A stretch of DNA of 64,000 nucleotides. It comes from Spirodela intermedia (Eukaryota > Streptophyta > Magnoliopsida > Alismatales > Araceae). The stretch is from the NCBI GenBank assembly GCA_902729315.2, contig LR746265.1:7012892-7076891 (forward strand), written 5' to 3'. The position numbers and the translations under genes were made by a program. Shown here one piece after another: positions 12,301 to 26,329 of this stretch (position 1 is the first letter of the stretch; the number at the start of each line of letters is the position of its first letter). A model generated the notes under the pieces. That model made no database searches, was not told where the DNA came from, and saw only the letters and a program-made list of their open reading frames with translations.

Positions 12301-15300
12301 TCGATGGGATACAAACTCTGTTGGATACAATTGTACAACTGGATGTGGTAAGTGCCATTTATCTGACCTCTTTCTATAAACAATGTGCTGCGAATGGGAT
12401 TTCCATTTACATGGGAGTATCTTGCTCTTCTTGATTGTTCTATTAAATTCATGTTAATTAGCATGAATGCGTTAAATACAAGTTCAAATTTTGGTATTCA
12501 AGCGGTGATAAATTGATGACTTTGTCAAGACGAATTATAAGGCTGACTCAGTTTTCAGCTTTATATTAAAGTTAAACAGTCAAAGATTTGCTTGTAGCTT
12601 CATCAAAGTAAATAGCTCCTTACACAAGCCGAATTCAATTTTTCAGTAGATTGAGATGACTTTAATAATCTGAGATAAGGACGAACGAGAAGATAATTTC
12701 ACCATTGTTGGGCGAAATTATCTTCTTGTTGCCAGAGATGAGCACATGGTATGTTTGATCGCAACTCCAGTCTCTTGGAGTTCAGCTCAGATCACTGTTC
12801 TCTGAGTAGTGTATCTCCATTTTACTGATAGGGAATTTCACCCCTATTCCTCTCGCCCAGGAGTCTGGTTGCAAGATTATCTTTCTCATTTGTCCTAAAA
12901 GTCAGCTTCTTTTCCTCTTTTTGTTGCAACTAAACCCATCTTGCCCAATAATTCTATTGCTGCCTTTTCTAGTCAATCATCATTGTCAATAGACTTTATA
13001 AAATTATGAGGGGAATGGATCCCCTTTCTGCTTGCCTTATCATTCGATATAACAGGGGCTTTGTTTGCTTCGAAGAGACATCTGTCTTTCCCTGCCATTC
13101 CTCTTAAACCTCTCCCTTTCAAGCCATGGGACATTCCTTTCACGTCCTCTTCAATCTAACCAAGTCTTATGGAACAATTGGCTTGAGGAATTGTGGAACA
13201 TCAATGATAGGCCTTGTCTTCAGGCTCCAAACTATCTCAAGGGCACTATTAATGAAAAAAATAGGCCTGCATGATAACTACCTTGCTCATTTGTGCCATT
13301 ATTATCTTTGAACCTAATTGGTGTATTTATTTCTTGAATGTTTGATCCTCAAGAAACGTACATAATATAATATTTATCTTTGTTATTGATTGCTCAGACT
13401 TTGTATGCGCATCACAAGATTTAAATAATTTCCTTCAAGGTTTTCACTTAATTTATATTACCATATCTTCTAACGGTAGTGACAGGAATACCTTATTCGG
13501 CGGATATTCGTGGAAGAACAACCTTTATCTCTGGTCACTCAGTCTGTATTATTTCCGTTTTTTTCTCTTCCTCTTGATGAATTTTTAAGCATTGCTTTGG
13601 TGGTGAAACGTAGGTATTTGCCAGAGCAAAGTATGGTCTTGCCTTCGGAGGAACCTTTCCTGTGTTATCATCTACGGGGAATGAGCTCACGCACAGCAGA
13701 AATGCCGGCAATCTTTCAGCGGAAAAGCCTGACAACTCTAACCAGAACAGCAGGAAGTTGTACCTGAGGAAAGCTTATCATCCGCTTCTGGTTAAAAAAC
13801 ATCACGATAACTTGCAACAAGCTAGAAAGGATGTCACTAATGCTACTTCTGTAAGCTAAACTTTAGGTGCCCTCTAAATTTCTTCATTTATCCAGACCAT
13901 GCTATGGCAACAAAGTGTGATAAGCTCTCTTCGATGAAACATACATTTTCTATCTCACTAATTTTTTGTCTTATCTTCAAGACTACAGGGGAATATGAAT
14001 TTGCTCATATGAATTTGCTTTGATCGGTTCCTGTAGGAAATGAGAAGGGCAAGACTACAGGGGAATAGTATGGTATCAAAAGGTGATGGTGAATTGCGAC
14101 TGGCAAATTTAAAACTCAGGGTAGGAGTTAAAGGAATATTCATGTTAGTGTTATTCTTCGTTTATCATATTAATTGTAACTTTCTGATCTAGTTTATTCC
14201 TCCACAATGCTTATATTAATTCAAGGTTGCTGAAATTGAGGAACGCCATCCTGTACCAGTTGATTTTCTTGTATCCGGCAAAACAAATGTGCTGGTTATA
14301 ACCGGTCCCAACACAGGGGGTAAAACCATTGGGTTAAAGACAATTGGCTTGGCGTCCATGATGGCAAAATCAGGTTTGGCTTGCCTTTGCATGTCGTGCA
14401 TTATTGAGAATTCCTGCTGTTTGTTTCTTTTCTTAAGGTTCCGTGTGCTATATGGCTAGGAGTATGAGCTCTGTTGGAAGAAGAATCAAGCTCATCTTGC
14501 ATAGGTTCACTGTATGAGTTCTGAAGTTCTTGCATCATCTGGCTTCATCATCGTTAACAGAGTCTCTCCCAATTTGGGATACGTCTCCATTTATCCTTTA
14601 GATTATATAATCAATTACCCATCTTACATACAGCTATCAGACAGTTCATTCATCATATGTCCTTGCTTATTCTGGATGAGAATCTGAAACTTTCCTTGCT
14701 ATATCTTATCCAGCTTTATCTTTCAATGATGTGAAATCTTTATTGGGGACATTTCTTTGTATTTTCTAACTGTTCATTGGAGGGTGTTTGCTCCAGAGTT
14801 TCACTGAATGGGTCACTTGAATGCTGATCCAGTGTTTCTATTTCTTTTAAAAGACATCACGAGAAAGGTGTTTATCTACTGCATAGTTGACTGAGTAGCT
14901 TGCTCAAGTAAACCTGACATTAAGGTGCTGTCACATCGGTGACTGTCGCCGTATATACTGGTTTTATTGTGATTTTTTTCGCTTCTTCATTTGTGAATTG
15001 TGTGGTTTCTGTTCATCGGAACAATTTTTTGATTTATACATCTTTTGAGTCATTTGAAATGATGCTCCAAACTGGGGTTGACTGATTTACTATTCAGTTA
15101 TACATTTTATACAAGGTTATACATCCATGCTTTTAGAGTTCAATTCATTGTGAGAAATGATATTGACATATTTGGGTTCACCTGGTTACTGCTGACTTTT
15201 TCATTTAAATATAACGCCTGGTACTATTTAATGGTATAACTTGCCTCATTCTCACGTGGATATCATGCATCATAACCTGTCTTAAGCTAAGCCAGTAGAT

Positions 15301-18300
15301 ATTGGAGAATTTTATCATGTTTTATACAGTTGGTTTTTCTATTTCAGGTCTCTATGTTCTTGCTTCTGAGCCTGCTGAAATACCATGGTTTGATGGTGTA
15401 TTTGCCGATATCGGTGATGAACAATCATTGGCTCAATCTCTATCTACATTTTCTGGACACTTGAAGCAGATCAGTGTAAGTTCTTATCACTTTCCATGAG
15501 TTTGCGATTGAATGTGTTTGCTACCGTAAATATGCCTGACAGGATATCATCCCTAATCCCCTACTGTATTGTGCATTTACATATCATGGGGAATGCTAAC
15601 AGCTTTTCATTCTGCATAATGAATCTATGGTTGGAAGTTTAGATTATGATCTAAAATTGAAAAGGGGTTTTGCTTATTTTGTTATCAGGAGAATAGCGAA
15701 CTACATCTGAGAATAAAATTGGTTCAACTCGATTCTTTCTGATGACAAAGTGTTCACTATGATATGTAGCAACTTGAATTTTTTTGTCTCTGTATAATTG
15801 GAAGTTAAATGCTCTTCCAGATTTATCTTTGATATAATTAAGAGTTCAAATTGGTGTGAGTTATTCTTTCCTGATCTGTGGCCTGATTTTGATATTGGGT
15901 GAAGCTGACATGGGTATCTCCATGCAGAACCTTAATTTGTTGTATTGGGCTTATGGGATTTCTTTCACCCTATCAACTACTAGATCTCTAATATACCTGA
16001 TTACATGATAAGAGAGAACACTGGCACTTGGGGGCGTCCCCTCTACAGAGTAGTACAAGGATTTTACGTAGGTACCTTTTCATGGGATATTTTTGCAGGG
16101 TTGGACCTCGATATTCCTGTTACATGAAATAATGTTTTGATATTTCTTTTTGACTGAAAATTTTCCAGTTTCGACCCTAGATTAATTTAGTGCCTACTCT
16201 TTGGCAAGAAATTTCCCTTCCTCAGTTAATTCACCTGTTATTTTCTTGATTTTCATATATCATATGTTGACTGTGTAAATGAGTTAAATTTGAAGTATGA
16301 ATATTATCACAGTAGGTTTCAAATGGAGGCAAGTACAATATAATTGGTGTCTCCAGAAAGATATAATAAACATTGTTACCATTGACAGTGCAGTATCTTT
16401 GGATTTAATTCGATACCTTGGTTAACTAAACGCATTTTTTTATTGGAATAGTTTTTTTCCTTTTCGAATTTTGAACTTTGTTTCATGTTGTCTATCTATG
16501 TGCATATCCAGGCAATTCGGTCCCAGTCTACCAAACAATCACTGGTTCTTCTAGATGAGGTATGCACAATATTCTGTTTCTGACGAAATTTTGTTGCCTC
16601 AGTCGAATTCCTTGAATGAAGCATAAACAGGAAAATTTTCGGGCTCAATCATTGACATGAGGAATAACACACTTTAATGATCACTTCTTGTAGGTTTGGT
16701 AGCACAATTCGATAGGGAAATGTGTGATTGATGCTTTGTGTTCGGGATCAGAAACATGGAACTCGGTTCCTTTTCCTTTTATATTCGTCCTGGATGGTAG
16801 CATTTTGGGTTTGTCCATGGCTTCCAGAGTAGAAGTGTAGAACATCCAAATAAGTTTTCTTCAGAAATTTCTCTGTTTTTAAATTTTTCGCCACAGATAG
16901 AATTTATCCTATGAAAATTTCAATGTTGTCAGTTCCTTTGAAAATTTTACTGTAGATCCCAGCTTATCCGCTCAGTTATGAAATGAAGCTTGTGATCGAG
17001 TGACCGTGTGGCCGATTTCCTTTGCTTATAGATATATATTTTGTATTGGGAACAAAGAGACTTATGCACCCCTCTGCAAGAGTCAGTCTGGGTTTTGATA
17101 AAAGAAGAATAATGTGCTAAGAAGCGGAATAATTGACACTGAAAAGGGAGAAGTATCCCTGCCATCCTTCTAATATGATTTCTTCCTGCACATGTCACCA
17201 TAATTTGTGTGAACATTTCTTCGATGAATGCATGTCTCAAGTCTTAGTTGACTTTTCATTATACTGTTCTAATCCCAGGCACCAACTTTTATTCATAAAT
17301 GGAAGGAAAACGAAAAATTAAAGACAAAGCAACAAATGAAAATGGTAGCATGTGTAATAATTATGAGTTGAAGTCCCAAAACATTAGTTTAAACGTGACA
17401 CAACATTTAAAGTAAACCCGATGGCAAAAATGGACTCACTTGAGTCCCAGGAGTCACCATGGTTGTACAACTTGTCCAGCAAGAAGGCCTACCCAACTAG
17501 TAACCTACATGTAAAAAAGACAGACTAGTATGCCAGGCTAAACTTCATGAGGTACGAAAGTAAAATGGCGGAAATATTTTGTTGTGAAGAGTTACTCCAC
17601 AGGAATCCTGGATGTGGAAAAAGATAGTTTTTGGTAGATAAGCTAAGGACTAGTTCATCAGGCATGACGAACTTCAGAGACGGGTTGAAGATTTGGTTTT
17701 CTAGGTATGATTAAGTTGAAAAATAGTGAGAGACTTTGATTGTCAAGTTTATAGCATAGAAGAACTGAAGGAATTTTTCATCATTGACAGAAAGTTGAAG
17801 GGCTGGAGCCATTTTATACGAAAATGGATTGGTCATAAATTGATGATCTGGTTCATCAATGTCAAAGTGCTGATGATATGAAAACCTATCCGCTAGGCAT
17901 GATGAACCGATCAGCAGGGGACCCGGCTTGAAAGGTAGGAAAACCTTGGCCAATTAAGGTACAGAGAGCTCGACGGAGAATACTAAGAATCGGTTCATGT
18001 CAAATGATAACAAAACAGGTGGATTATCCATCATCTTAAATGATAATAACAGGATATATTTGTTGTGCCATGCCAAATTGCAATGTCTTCTTCTGTACAT
18101 TTCAGTTGGATAAGGATCATCGATACATGTGTCCCTAAGGTCTCATCATTGGTCTCAGGCCCATCTTCCAATTGTGAACAACATGTGAAGCACATGACAT
18201 ATTACAGAAGCATTGACACGATTACTATGGCTGGGCGTTTGTCTCCTAAACTGCAAGTCACCGAAAATAAAAGCTACAAAATTATGTAATTGTGTGTGTG

Positions 18301-21300
18301 TATAGCATAACAGTTCATGAAAGTCCAAAAGAGAATGATAAAACTACAAAACTGACCCAGGAACATTGTTGCTCTTCCGAGTTCTTCTTGATCCATCCAT
18401 CACCATCTAGAGTAACTTTCCCTTGGAATCGTAGTGACTGAGTATGTAAGCCATTGGTGCCGAGTTTAAGTCATCCACCACACATTGAATTAACACGAGT
18501 TTTGCACATACACATATGCCATATGAAGGAATGGCCATTGAGATATTATTTAACATTATTTTCATTTCATATCTATCCATGCGAATCACCTATGTGCATG
18601 AACGGGACAGAAGAGACAGATTATAACCCTTGTGATCCATTATTGGGTTTCCTTTTCAGATTCCTTCTATGTTCATGAATATGCCAAAGAACTAGGTGGG
18701 GAAGAATACAAAGAATCGTGAATAATATCATAATTTTTTTGCAAAGGATCCTTATATCATCATTCCCATTGTTTGTAGTTCTTACCTTGTATCCGGCGTT
18801 TCATTGTTGTTCCTTATGTTGAGCTTCTGTGAATGTGTTCCTCAAGTCACGGGATCTGTGCAGCTTGTTGCATCGAATCTACGTATAATTATAGAATCAT
18901 GAGGAAAATCCTAATCTTTCTAGTTTCAGGGTTAATTGCACTACCATAAGACAGATTTTAGCCTCACAACTGAGTCAAGTCTCTCCCAAGAGTTGATTCC
19001 GCTATTTAATAATAACAGTGTTCTAATAGCTTTGCTTCCCACTGTTCCTACACATCTTAATTGCATTTAGGACTATCCTACAGATCGTCTGGGAATCCTA
19101 TTAATTAGGAATGAATAAAATGAACACGGCACAGAACAGAACAGATTCCTGGTTATGTCAGTGCAATTCTTGTTGCCTGTGGGCAACAGTCAGTCTGCAC
19201 CCAAACCATAGTGCTGAACTCCATACTCTGACCTAGTTGATCACACAAGGCATTGGTGTGATGCCACATTCTGAACTAATGGAAAGTCTGAATTAAATAT
19301 ACAATAAGTCATAGATTTACTCGCGCTTTCTTCATTATAGCAAGCTGATGCTCTGATCATCATTCTTCTGCAGTCCACAATCTTCCTATTTTCAGAATTT
19401 TATCGACTTAATTATTTTCCGTCATGGCTGAAAATACTTGAGGCTTCTTTTAAACGAAATTTTGAACTTTTTTTGATGTATTCAACGCTAATCTTTTCTG
19501 GGGCATTCTTATGACTATACCATGTCGCATATCTATTATGTCTGAAAGTAGGATAACCTAGTTTATCTATGAAAGAATTGCCTTCTGAGAAATTCAATCT
19601 GAATATTTTCTCACCGTTTTGGAAATATTAATTTGGCATCCTTATGAAGATGACTTATATAATTCTACGACTTTTTGATTTATTAAAAATAAGAGTAACC
19701 TGCCATCAGGGCTTACAAGTGTATCCGTGACTGTGCCAGGTTGGTGCAGGTACCAATCCCCTTGAAGGAGCGGCCTTAGGGATGTCTCTTTTAGAATCAT
19801 TTTCTGAGATGGGTGCTCTGTTGACGATTGCAACGACTCATCATGGAGAACTAAAGACTCTTAAGTATAGGTAATTATTTTTGGTTTCTTTCGAATGCTA
19901 TTGAAGTATCTTGGTGCCTTAAACTGTTTTTGCCTCATGGGGTGGATAATACATGAATGCCATCCGTCTAACAAGTGGATTTATTATAGAGATTGGAAAG
20001 TGGTTGACGTGGTAAAACATGTTTGAGAATTTTCAATAATTCTGCTTGAAAAATAACATACTGCAAAAGGCTAGAGAGTAACATGTCAATATATGCTGAA
20101 CAGTGTTATGATATCTGTATTCAAGATAGAGGGTGTGTGAATGAAGTATAATAAATCATACGTTGAGGTTATACACCAAATAGAGACAGATCATGGTATT
20201 GAGCAATGATGCAATATGGGTGGAACATTAAGTGAAGTGTTGCACTCATAGGAAACACAGGCCACATAAACTAAAAGTGGAAAAGAGAGATCACGCACAC
20301 AATCAATGCAAGTTGACATGAGGTGCAAGAGCCACATAGAGTAAGCTTACAACAAAACATTTAAGCAATTTGTGGACATCCGTTAGACACAGAAGAGTAT
20401 GGCTTTGAGTTATTTATTAAACATAATTGTCACTAAATCATGATATATTCATGCATAATATACAGTTCACCTCGTTGCATGCATATAAAAAATATAAAAA
20501 GTTTACTTCAAAAGCTTCACTATCTTTTAAGTCAAACAAGTAGAGCATCATATAAAATGTTTCGCTCATTTATGTTATTCACATGCTTCGATTTAATTCA
20601 TGAAAACCTACTGTAATTAGAGGGTGAATATTTTGTGTGTGAGTCACATACAACAACCGGTAACGAGATTAATCAGTCAGATGACCTGAGATTTAGCATG
20701 GATTGACCAACCATGGATTGTTGTCAATGATTTTTTCAACACTTGTAGTTCATAAGGTTCCACACTAAATTTATTTTGAGGCCTATGAGCATACACTTGC
20801 CTAACTATTATCAGTACATGCTGTGAACAGTCACAAACCCTGGGAAGAAATGGAGAGGAAAAAGTCAACACACCATTATGTACAAATACCAGGGCCACAA
20901 AGCAAGGAAACTACCTAAGAACTAGTAAACCGACAAACTAGAAAACAAACCAACACAGTGGGAAACTGTCCAACTAAGAACCGAACTCCTAATTATATGT
21001 TCTTTCCCACAGTGCTTATAGTTTAGAGTGAAGTGTCGCTCATATCCTATGTTATTTTCCGCATTGGGTTTCTCGTAACTTCATTTTTTTCTTTATTGTT
21101 GTGCCGCCATTTCTTGACCCAAAACACATGTTCAAGATCAACACAACTTATAATAATTTTTTTTGTTATCATCATTTTTTTATGGAGTTCTCATTTTATG
21201 TTAGTGGAATTTCTTATCCCCTATCATTTCTTTGGATTCATATAATGTAACCATAGTTGACCATACATGATTGTAGAACTAGATCATGCTTTCTATAGTC

Positions 21301-24164
21301 ATTATGCTGAGGGATAGTAGTCAGTGTAGGGATTTCGTGCAACAGTTGTATTCAAGTTTCACGAAATGATCTTTTGCAGTAACAAGTCATTTGAGAATGC
21401 TTGTGTGGAATTCGATGAAGTCAACTTGAAGCCAACCTATAAGATATTGTGGGGTGTACCAGGTTTGTTTTCTCATTCCTTGAAATGTTTTCTTCAATTT
21501 CAGAACAATAAGAGATATTGAACTCTGAAATCCTTCGCCATATTTTACTAATATATTCTCTGCAGGGTATGAACGCTCTTGGTTTTGAATTTTATTCTCA
21601 GTTTGGTTAGCCAATGACTTAGTTTTCACTTGAAAGATATATGTGAATTTGAACTATCGTTTCATCACTGTGAAATGTTCTTTTTTTTTATGAAAATATC
21701 GGCTGGATGGTGAAAATCCTCATCCATCACATCTGACAGAAACAAACCCGTAGCTCCAGTCATCCATTACATTGCATCCCAGATCATAAAAAGAGGGGAA
21801 GATTGTGTACCACACCATATCTTCCTGTTCTCACCACAGGCTCTTTGGTGTCCTTTATTTGGACAGAAGCATGACTGCAGGATCAATCTCTCATTTGATA
21901 TCTGTTTTCATCTTATTATAGTATTTCCTGAAGAGATTGTACATGATTTTCACATTGCAGGCCGTTCGAATGCAATTAACATTGCTGAAAGGTTAGGATT
22001 ACCCAGTGTTGTGCTGGAGAATGCTCGCAAACAATATGGAAAAGCAAGTGCAGAGATCAACGGGGTATACATCTATATCTTTTTTATCCGGAGAGTGTTC
22101 TATTCGAATAGGTTTGCCTTCCACAGAATTATATATATACCTTGATTCTTGAAAACAGCAGCAATGCATAACATGGGAACTCCCCTTGGCTCTTAGCATG
22201 ATTCAAAGAGTGTCTATAGAGGAAGGATCTTTGATATTTCTGGGATAGCCAGGATCCTTGGCTCAGAAAAAGAATCTGTATACCAATAGATCTGTATCCA
22301 TACTGTCTCTTATTATCCTGCCAAATCTCTCTCAGGTGTCCTTACTATTTTTAAGTAACACATCGGTTTTTGCAGATTTTCAGATTTTTATTTTTATTTT
22401 TTGGGTTGGCAACTATCTTAGACCCCCAGATATAAAGATACAAAAATACTGCACTATCTCTCAACAACCCATTCATCTGCGACAACTTTTTAGGTCTTGG
22501 TCGTGTGGCCAATGCCTTTCTGGTACATTCTGACAACAATGGATGTATAATCCTTGAAAGGAAGGGTTAAAAAATTTTGGTGCTGCTGTACTACCAGGTG
22601 AAGCGGAGAGATCAAGCTCCCTCCTTTTCTTCCCTCACTCTTACCGCGGGTTATGATAGATGAGCTTTGCAACCCAGGTTCAGGACTTTGATACAAACAT
22701 CTAATGACATTAAGTGGTGAAATGTGAGCTAGAATGGACACTTGCGGGGAACGATAAGTTGAATAGAGAGAGAAAATCTTTCTATTTTTCTGTCTCATGC
22801 ATTTCATCTTATTTGTATGTTATTAAATCAGTACTTTATAATTGATAAAGAAAATTTGAATACCTGGCCCTGGGAGTGATCAACCGACCTTCTTGGATTG
22901 GTTGCCTCAGAAAGCTTGCTCAGATTGCCACCAGTGAACTTTTTTATGAGCTATCGTCTGAGTAGATATTGTCATATTTTCCCCTCTGCCTCTTTCTATG
23001 CAGGTCATAGTTGATATGGAGAGGCTCAAGCAAGAGTTTCAGGCGCATCTTCACGAGTCCCAGCACTACATAAAGTGAGTGACCTCCCTGGCATATGTTC
23101 TTGTTCATCTCGCCCCATACCACGCTTTCTTCCTCTCTCTTTGGTCGCTTTCTTCCTGGACTTTGACGTTCTGAGGTTAGGTCAATGAAATCAATCAATT
23201 GTACTCTGTATTGAAGTCACACATCTGTGTCAGTGAAGTAAATGGCCCAGCATTCCCCTCGATCAGCAATGCCCGTCTCTGCAGAAATGATTAGTTCCAT
23301 GGTGGACATTAGGTGACCTCCGTTGACCTCATAATGAATAACCGAGGTCAGCTTATCTCCCTTGTTCGTACTGTCTGAGGACCCGGCTTTAAATCAAGAT
23401 CATCAGTCAGATCATGAACCCTGGTTGACTTATAAGCTGCATTGTCGGCATTTCTTTCTTCCTCTCAAACGTTTTCCCATGAAATCTGGAGATTATCCTT
23501 CGTGGGTTTCTTTTGATTTCATATCAGAAGCTAAGTCTGTTCTTCACAGTTGCGGTAGTTTCCCCTTTTTTTGCCTTATTCATGGAAAACTCTCCCTTCA
23601 CCTCTAATCCAGTTTTCACTCTTCCATTTGCAGACTCTCGAGAAGAAACTACGAAGCTCTTCTGGCATCGAGGGAGAAGATCCATGAGCACGCCCTGGTT
23701 CAACGCAACAACAAAGTGCAGGCTATCCGTGGGGCTGCAGCCGTAGCCCGATCTCTCCTCCACACCAAGCTACAACAGTTCCGGGAGAGATCGGCCGCCC
23801 AGGCCGCAGAGGTGGCGGTGGCGGCAGCAGCGGCAGCAACCAGCAACAGGGAAGACCACAGCCTGGATTCCCCACCGGCAGCCGCCCTCCCGCCGCCGCC
23901 CAGTGGCAGCTCCTTCTCCAAGAGTACGGCCCTTCTGATATGCCTAGACTCCTACTCTCTCCAATTCGGCGGCTTTCATAGAGTCAAACTCTTGGCATTG
24001 CAGAGAAGAAGACGAAGAACCCAGCGGTCGGTGACGTGGTGGATGTTCCGTCCCTGGGCAAGAAGGCGGTGGTCCTCAAGGTTGAGTCGGCCAAAGGAGA
24101 GGTCCTTGTCCAGTCCAGCAGCATGAAGCTCAGGCTGAAGATGAGCAGCGTGGTGGTCTTGTGA
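3324..24164 (+). CDS. MUTS2: MutS2-type ATPase, probably plastid, lacking Smr domain
   Basis: MutS2 family DNA-binding ATPase. Exons: 3324-3569, 3650-3778, 5343-5510, 5594-5677, 6418-6468, 9775-9831, 9906-9988, 12070-12193, 12288-12347, 13614-13850, 14037-14120, 14226-14373, 15348-15475, 16512-16559, 19740-19870, 21380-21462, 21961-22064, 23004-23074, 23634-23923, 24004-24164. All are GT-AG and in frame, giving about 828 residues. The Arg/Ser-rich, acid-poor N-terminus looks like a plastid transit peptide. Core/clamp helices follow. Walker A is GPNTGGKT at about residues 468-475, the signature loop is STFSGHL, Walker B is LVLLDE at about 544-549 followed by [10 protein letters not shown], and the switch region is [12 protein letters not shown] long charged helix and an Ala/Pro-rich linker lead to a small KOW-like beta domain ([13 protein letters not shown]), and the protein stops there. 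Bacterial MutS2 continues into an Smr nuclease domain; none is present here. The start is the first ATG in frame with conserved sequence; an upstream in-frame GTG at 3288 is not needed. Confidence 0.93.
6469..9774. other. Large MutS2 intron 5 with LTR-like fragments
   Basis: This 3.3 kb intron contains no exon I can support. Around 8215-8420 there is a TATA-like TATTTAAAGG and two imperfect copies, 60 bp apart, of a phrase resembling ATCCTTGTGGATTCAAG (8323 and 8383). A stretch with ATTAGATTACACTGTTATTAG-like character lies near 8890-8960. Together these look like worn LTR sequence, but I could not find paired LTRs or a target-site duplication. Confidence 0.35.
10320..10357 (+). other. G-rich tract with G-quadruplex potential in MutS2 intron 7
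   Basis: The runs are ten or more G, then G5, G5, GG and G6, separated by one to five bases. They lie on the transcribed-sense strand within the intron between the 9906-9988 and 12070-12193 exons. Four or more G3 runs with short loops meet the usual quadruplex pattern. Confidence 0.7.
16560..19739. other. Large MutS2 intron 14
   Basis: This 3.2 kb AT-rich intron separates the Walker B exon from the exon beginning [11 protein letters not shown] see no gene or clear repeat in it. Confidence 0.6.
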
Positions 24165-24538
24165 TGGAGAAGGATCAAGGTCTCATGAGGTCTTTGATTA
24201 CTCCAGGTGCCCTCAGAAAGTCTGTAAATTGGGTTTTAAACCCCCTGAAAACTGTATTTTTAAAGCTGGAATTGAAATACGAGGGGGTTAATGGGCCATT
24301 CTGGGCAGCCTGAACAGCCCGGTGTAGCGATCCGGCCCAGTGCAGCAGCTAACTTATTGAAGCCGTTTGGCATATCTGAAGGAAAAAGATTTCCGGGAAA
24401 TAGCGGCCAAACGGTGACGTGGAGAATCCGGTTGAAAGCAACTTATTTTCCGTGTTTCTGTTATCGGTGTGACGTGGTGGGCGTTCAACTTCTGTTGAAC
24501 GGCCCAGCGGGGGCAGGCGGCACGCGTCTCCCGGCTAC

Positions 24539-25337
24539 TCAACATTCGGCGTGCGGCCGCGCCGCCACTGCGCCGCCGTCGTATTCAAAGCCGCCGCTGG
24601 GCGTCGACACGTCGAGGAAGTAGAGGAGAACAACCAGGACGGCGGAGCAGATGACCATGGGAATGGGGCCGAGGATCCAGAGGAAGAGCGGGAAGGAGAA
24701 GTAGAAGGCTCGGAGCCCTAGGGACCAGAAGTAGGCCCCCCGGTTGAGCGAGCCGGCGACGTAGTTCGCCGTCACCCCCTCCTTCATACCGGCGGAGGAA
24801 GGGACGTTGATGAGGATGCTGGCGTGGCTGTAGTAGCGGACGGATTGTACCTCGAAGAGGAAGGCCAGCAGGAAGCTGCAGAGGATGGCGAAGATCTTCA
24901 CGGTCAGCCCTAGCTGCGTGTTGTCACCGCCGTTGATCCTCTCCTGGCCGTTCCCAGCAACGCCTGGCAGACCGCCGCCGTTGGTCACCAGGACCGCCAC
25001 CAGCGAGCAGAGCATGATGGCGGTGGAGGCCATCAGAGTTGACGCCATTATGTTGTTCCGCAGGCTTTGCACCGCCAACACTCCGGTCTTCGCCGGATCC
25101 TGCAAGGGAGGAAGGATCATGGAACAGTGGATTGCGCAGAGGAAGGACCGGCGAGATCCATGTCCCCTCGCTCACCTCCATCATGGCATGGACCCAAATC
25201 CGGCGGTTGATGGCGTTGATCCCAATGACCGTCGTCGTAGGGTGCTTGATCAGGCGGTGGAGGAGCCAAACGTGATAGGCGGCAAGGATGAGCAGGCCCA
25301 TAGGCACCAAGATGACGTTCAGATCTTGCTCGTTCAT
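24539..25337 (-). CDS. DUF599 family multi-pass membrane protein
   Basis: Two exons on the minus strand: 25337-25176 (54 codons) and 25099-24539, with a 76-bp GT-AG intron. They join in phase 0 (AMME then DPAKTG) to give 240 residues. The protein matches the plant DUF599 family of unknown function: an N-terminal membrane segment (about residues 7-28), the conserved INRRIWVHAMM stretch, then hydrophobic segments starting ASTLMASTAIMLCS, KIFAILCSFLLAFLFEVQSVRYYSHA and AFYFSFPLFLWILG, which gives four or five membrane helices. The exon 1/2 join falls just before the LAVQSLRNNIMAST motif. It is tail to tail with MutS2, with 374 bp between the stop codons. The last residues are a short unconserved Gly/Ala-rich tail. 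The biochemical role is unknown. Confidence 0.9.
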
Positions 25338-25447
25338 GGCGTCTGCGGGGCGAGGATGGCCGGCAGAGTTCGCCGGAAGGGGAAGAAAGCGAACGGGGTG
25401 ACAACGTTAAGACGCAAAACAAGCCTGGAGGATCTCGAGTTGGGGGA

Positions 25448-25456
25448 TTTTTATAG
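25448..25456 (-). promoter_or_regulatory. TATA box of the DUF599 gene
   Basis: On the minus strand the sequence reads CTATAAAAAT about 110 bases upstream of the start codon at 25337. TGGGCC-type site II elements, bound by TCP factors in plants, lie behind it at about 25529-25560 (GATGGGCCTTAATGGGCC). Confidence 0.7.
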
Positions 25457-25719
25457 TCTACAAGCACACGCACTGTGGCAGTGGAAGCGGAAAGTCAGTG
25501 TAGTAGCGAATAATAACCAGTGCTTTAAAGATGGGCCTTAATGGGCCTATCGGAAAGCCCATTTTAATCTTTCTGGTTAATTTTTAATGGCATGTTTTTA
25601 AAATGACATGGGGTATTTTTCCAAATAAAATATGAATCCACATCGGATAGTCTGCGCTTCAATGTTAAATAATGAGGCTTACACGGTTTGACTGTTTTCC
25701 AAAACCATACACATAATGG

Positions 25720-26294
25720 GGAGAGAGAGAGAGAAGGAGAGAGAGGGAGAGAGGGAGGCAGGGAGAGAGATAGATAGAGAGTGAGAGAGAGAGAGAGAGA
25801 GAGAGGGAGAGATAGATAGATAGAGAGTGAGAAAGAGAGAGAGAGAGCGAGAGAGGGAGGCAGGGAGAGAGATAGATAGAGAGTGAGAGAGAGAGAGAGA
25901 GAGAGGGAGAGATAGATAGATAGAGAGGGAGAGATAGATAGATAGAGAGTGAGAGAGAGAGAGAGAGAGAGGGAGAGATAGATAGATAGAGAGTGAGAGA
26001 GAGAGAAAGCGAGAGAGGGAGAGAGAGAGAGGGAGAGAGGGAGGCAGGGAGAGATAGATAGATAGATAGAGAGTGAGAGAGAGAGAGAGAGCGAGAGAGG
26101 GAGAGAGAGAGAGAGAGAGGGAGGCAGGGAGAGATAGATAGATAGATAGAGAGTGAGAGAGAGAGAGAGAGAGAGAGGGGAGAGATAGATAGATAGATAG
26201 ATAGCGAGAGACAGAGAGAGAGAGAGAGAGAGGAGGGAAGGAGAGAGAGAGAGGAGGGAGGGAGAGAGATAGATAGATAGATAGATAGCGAGAG

Positions 26295-26329
<35 letters not shown>

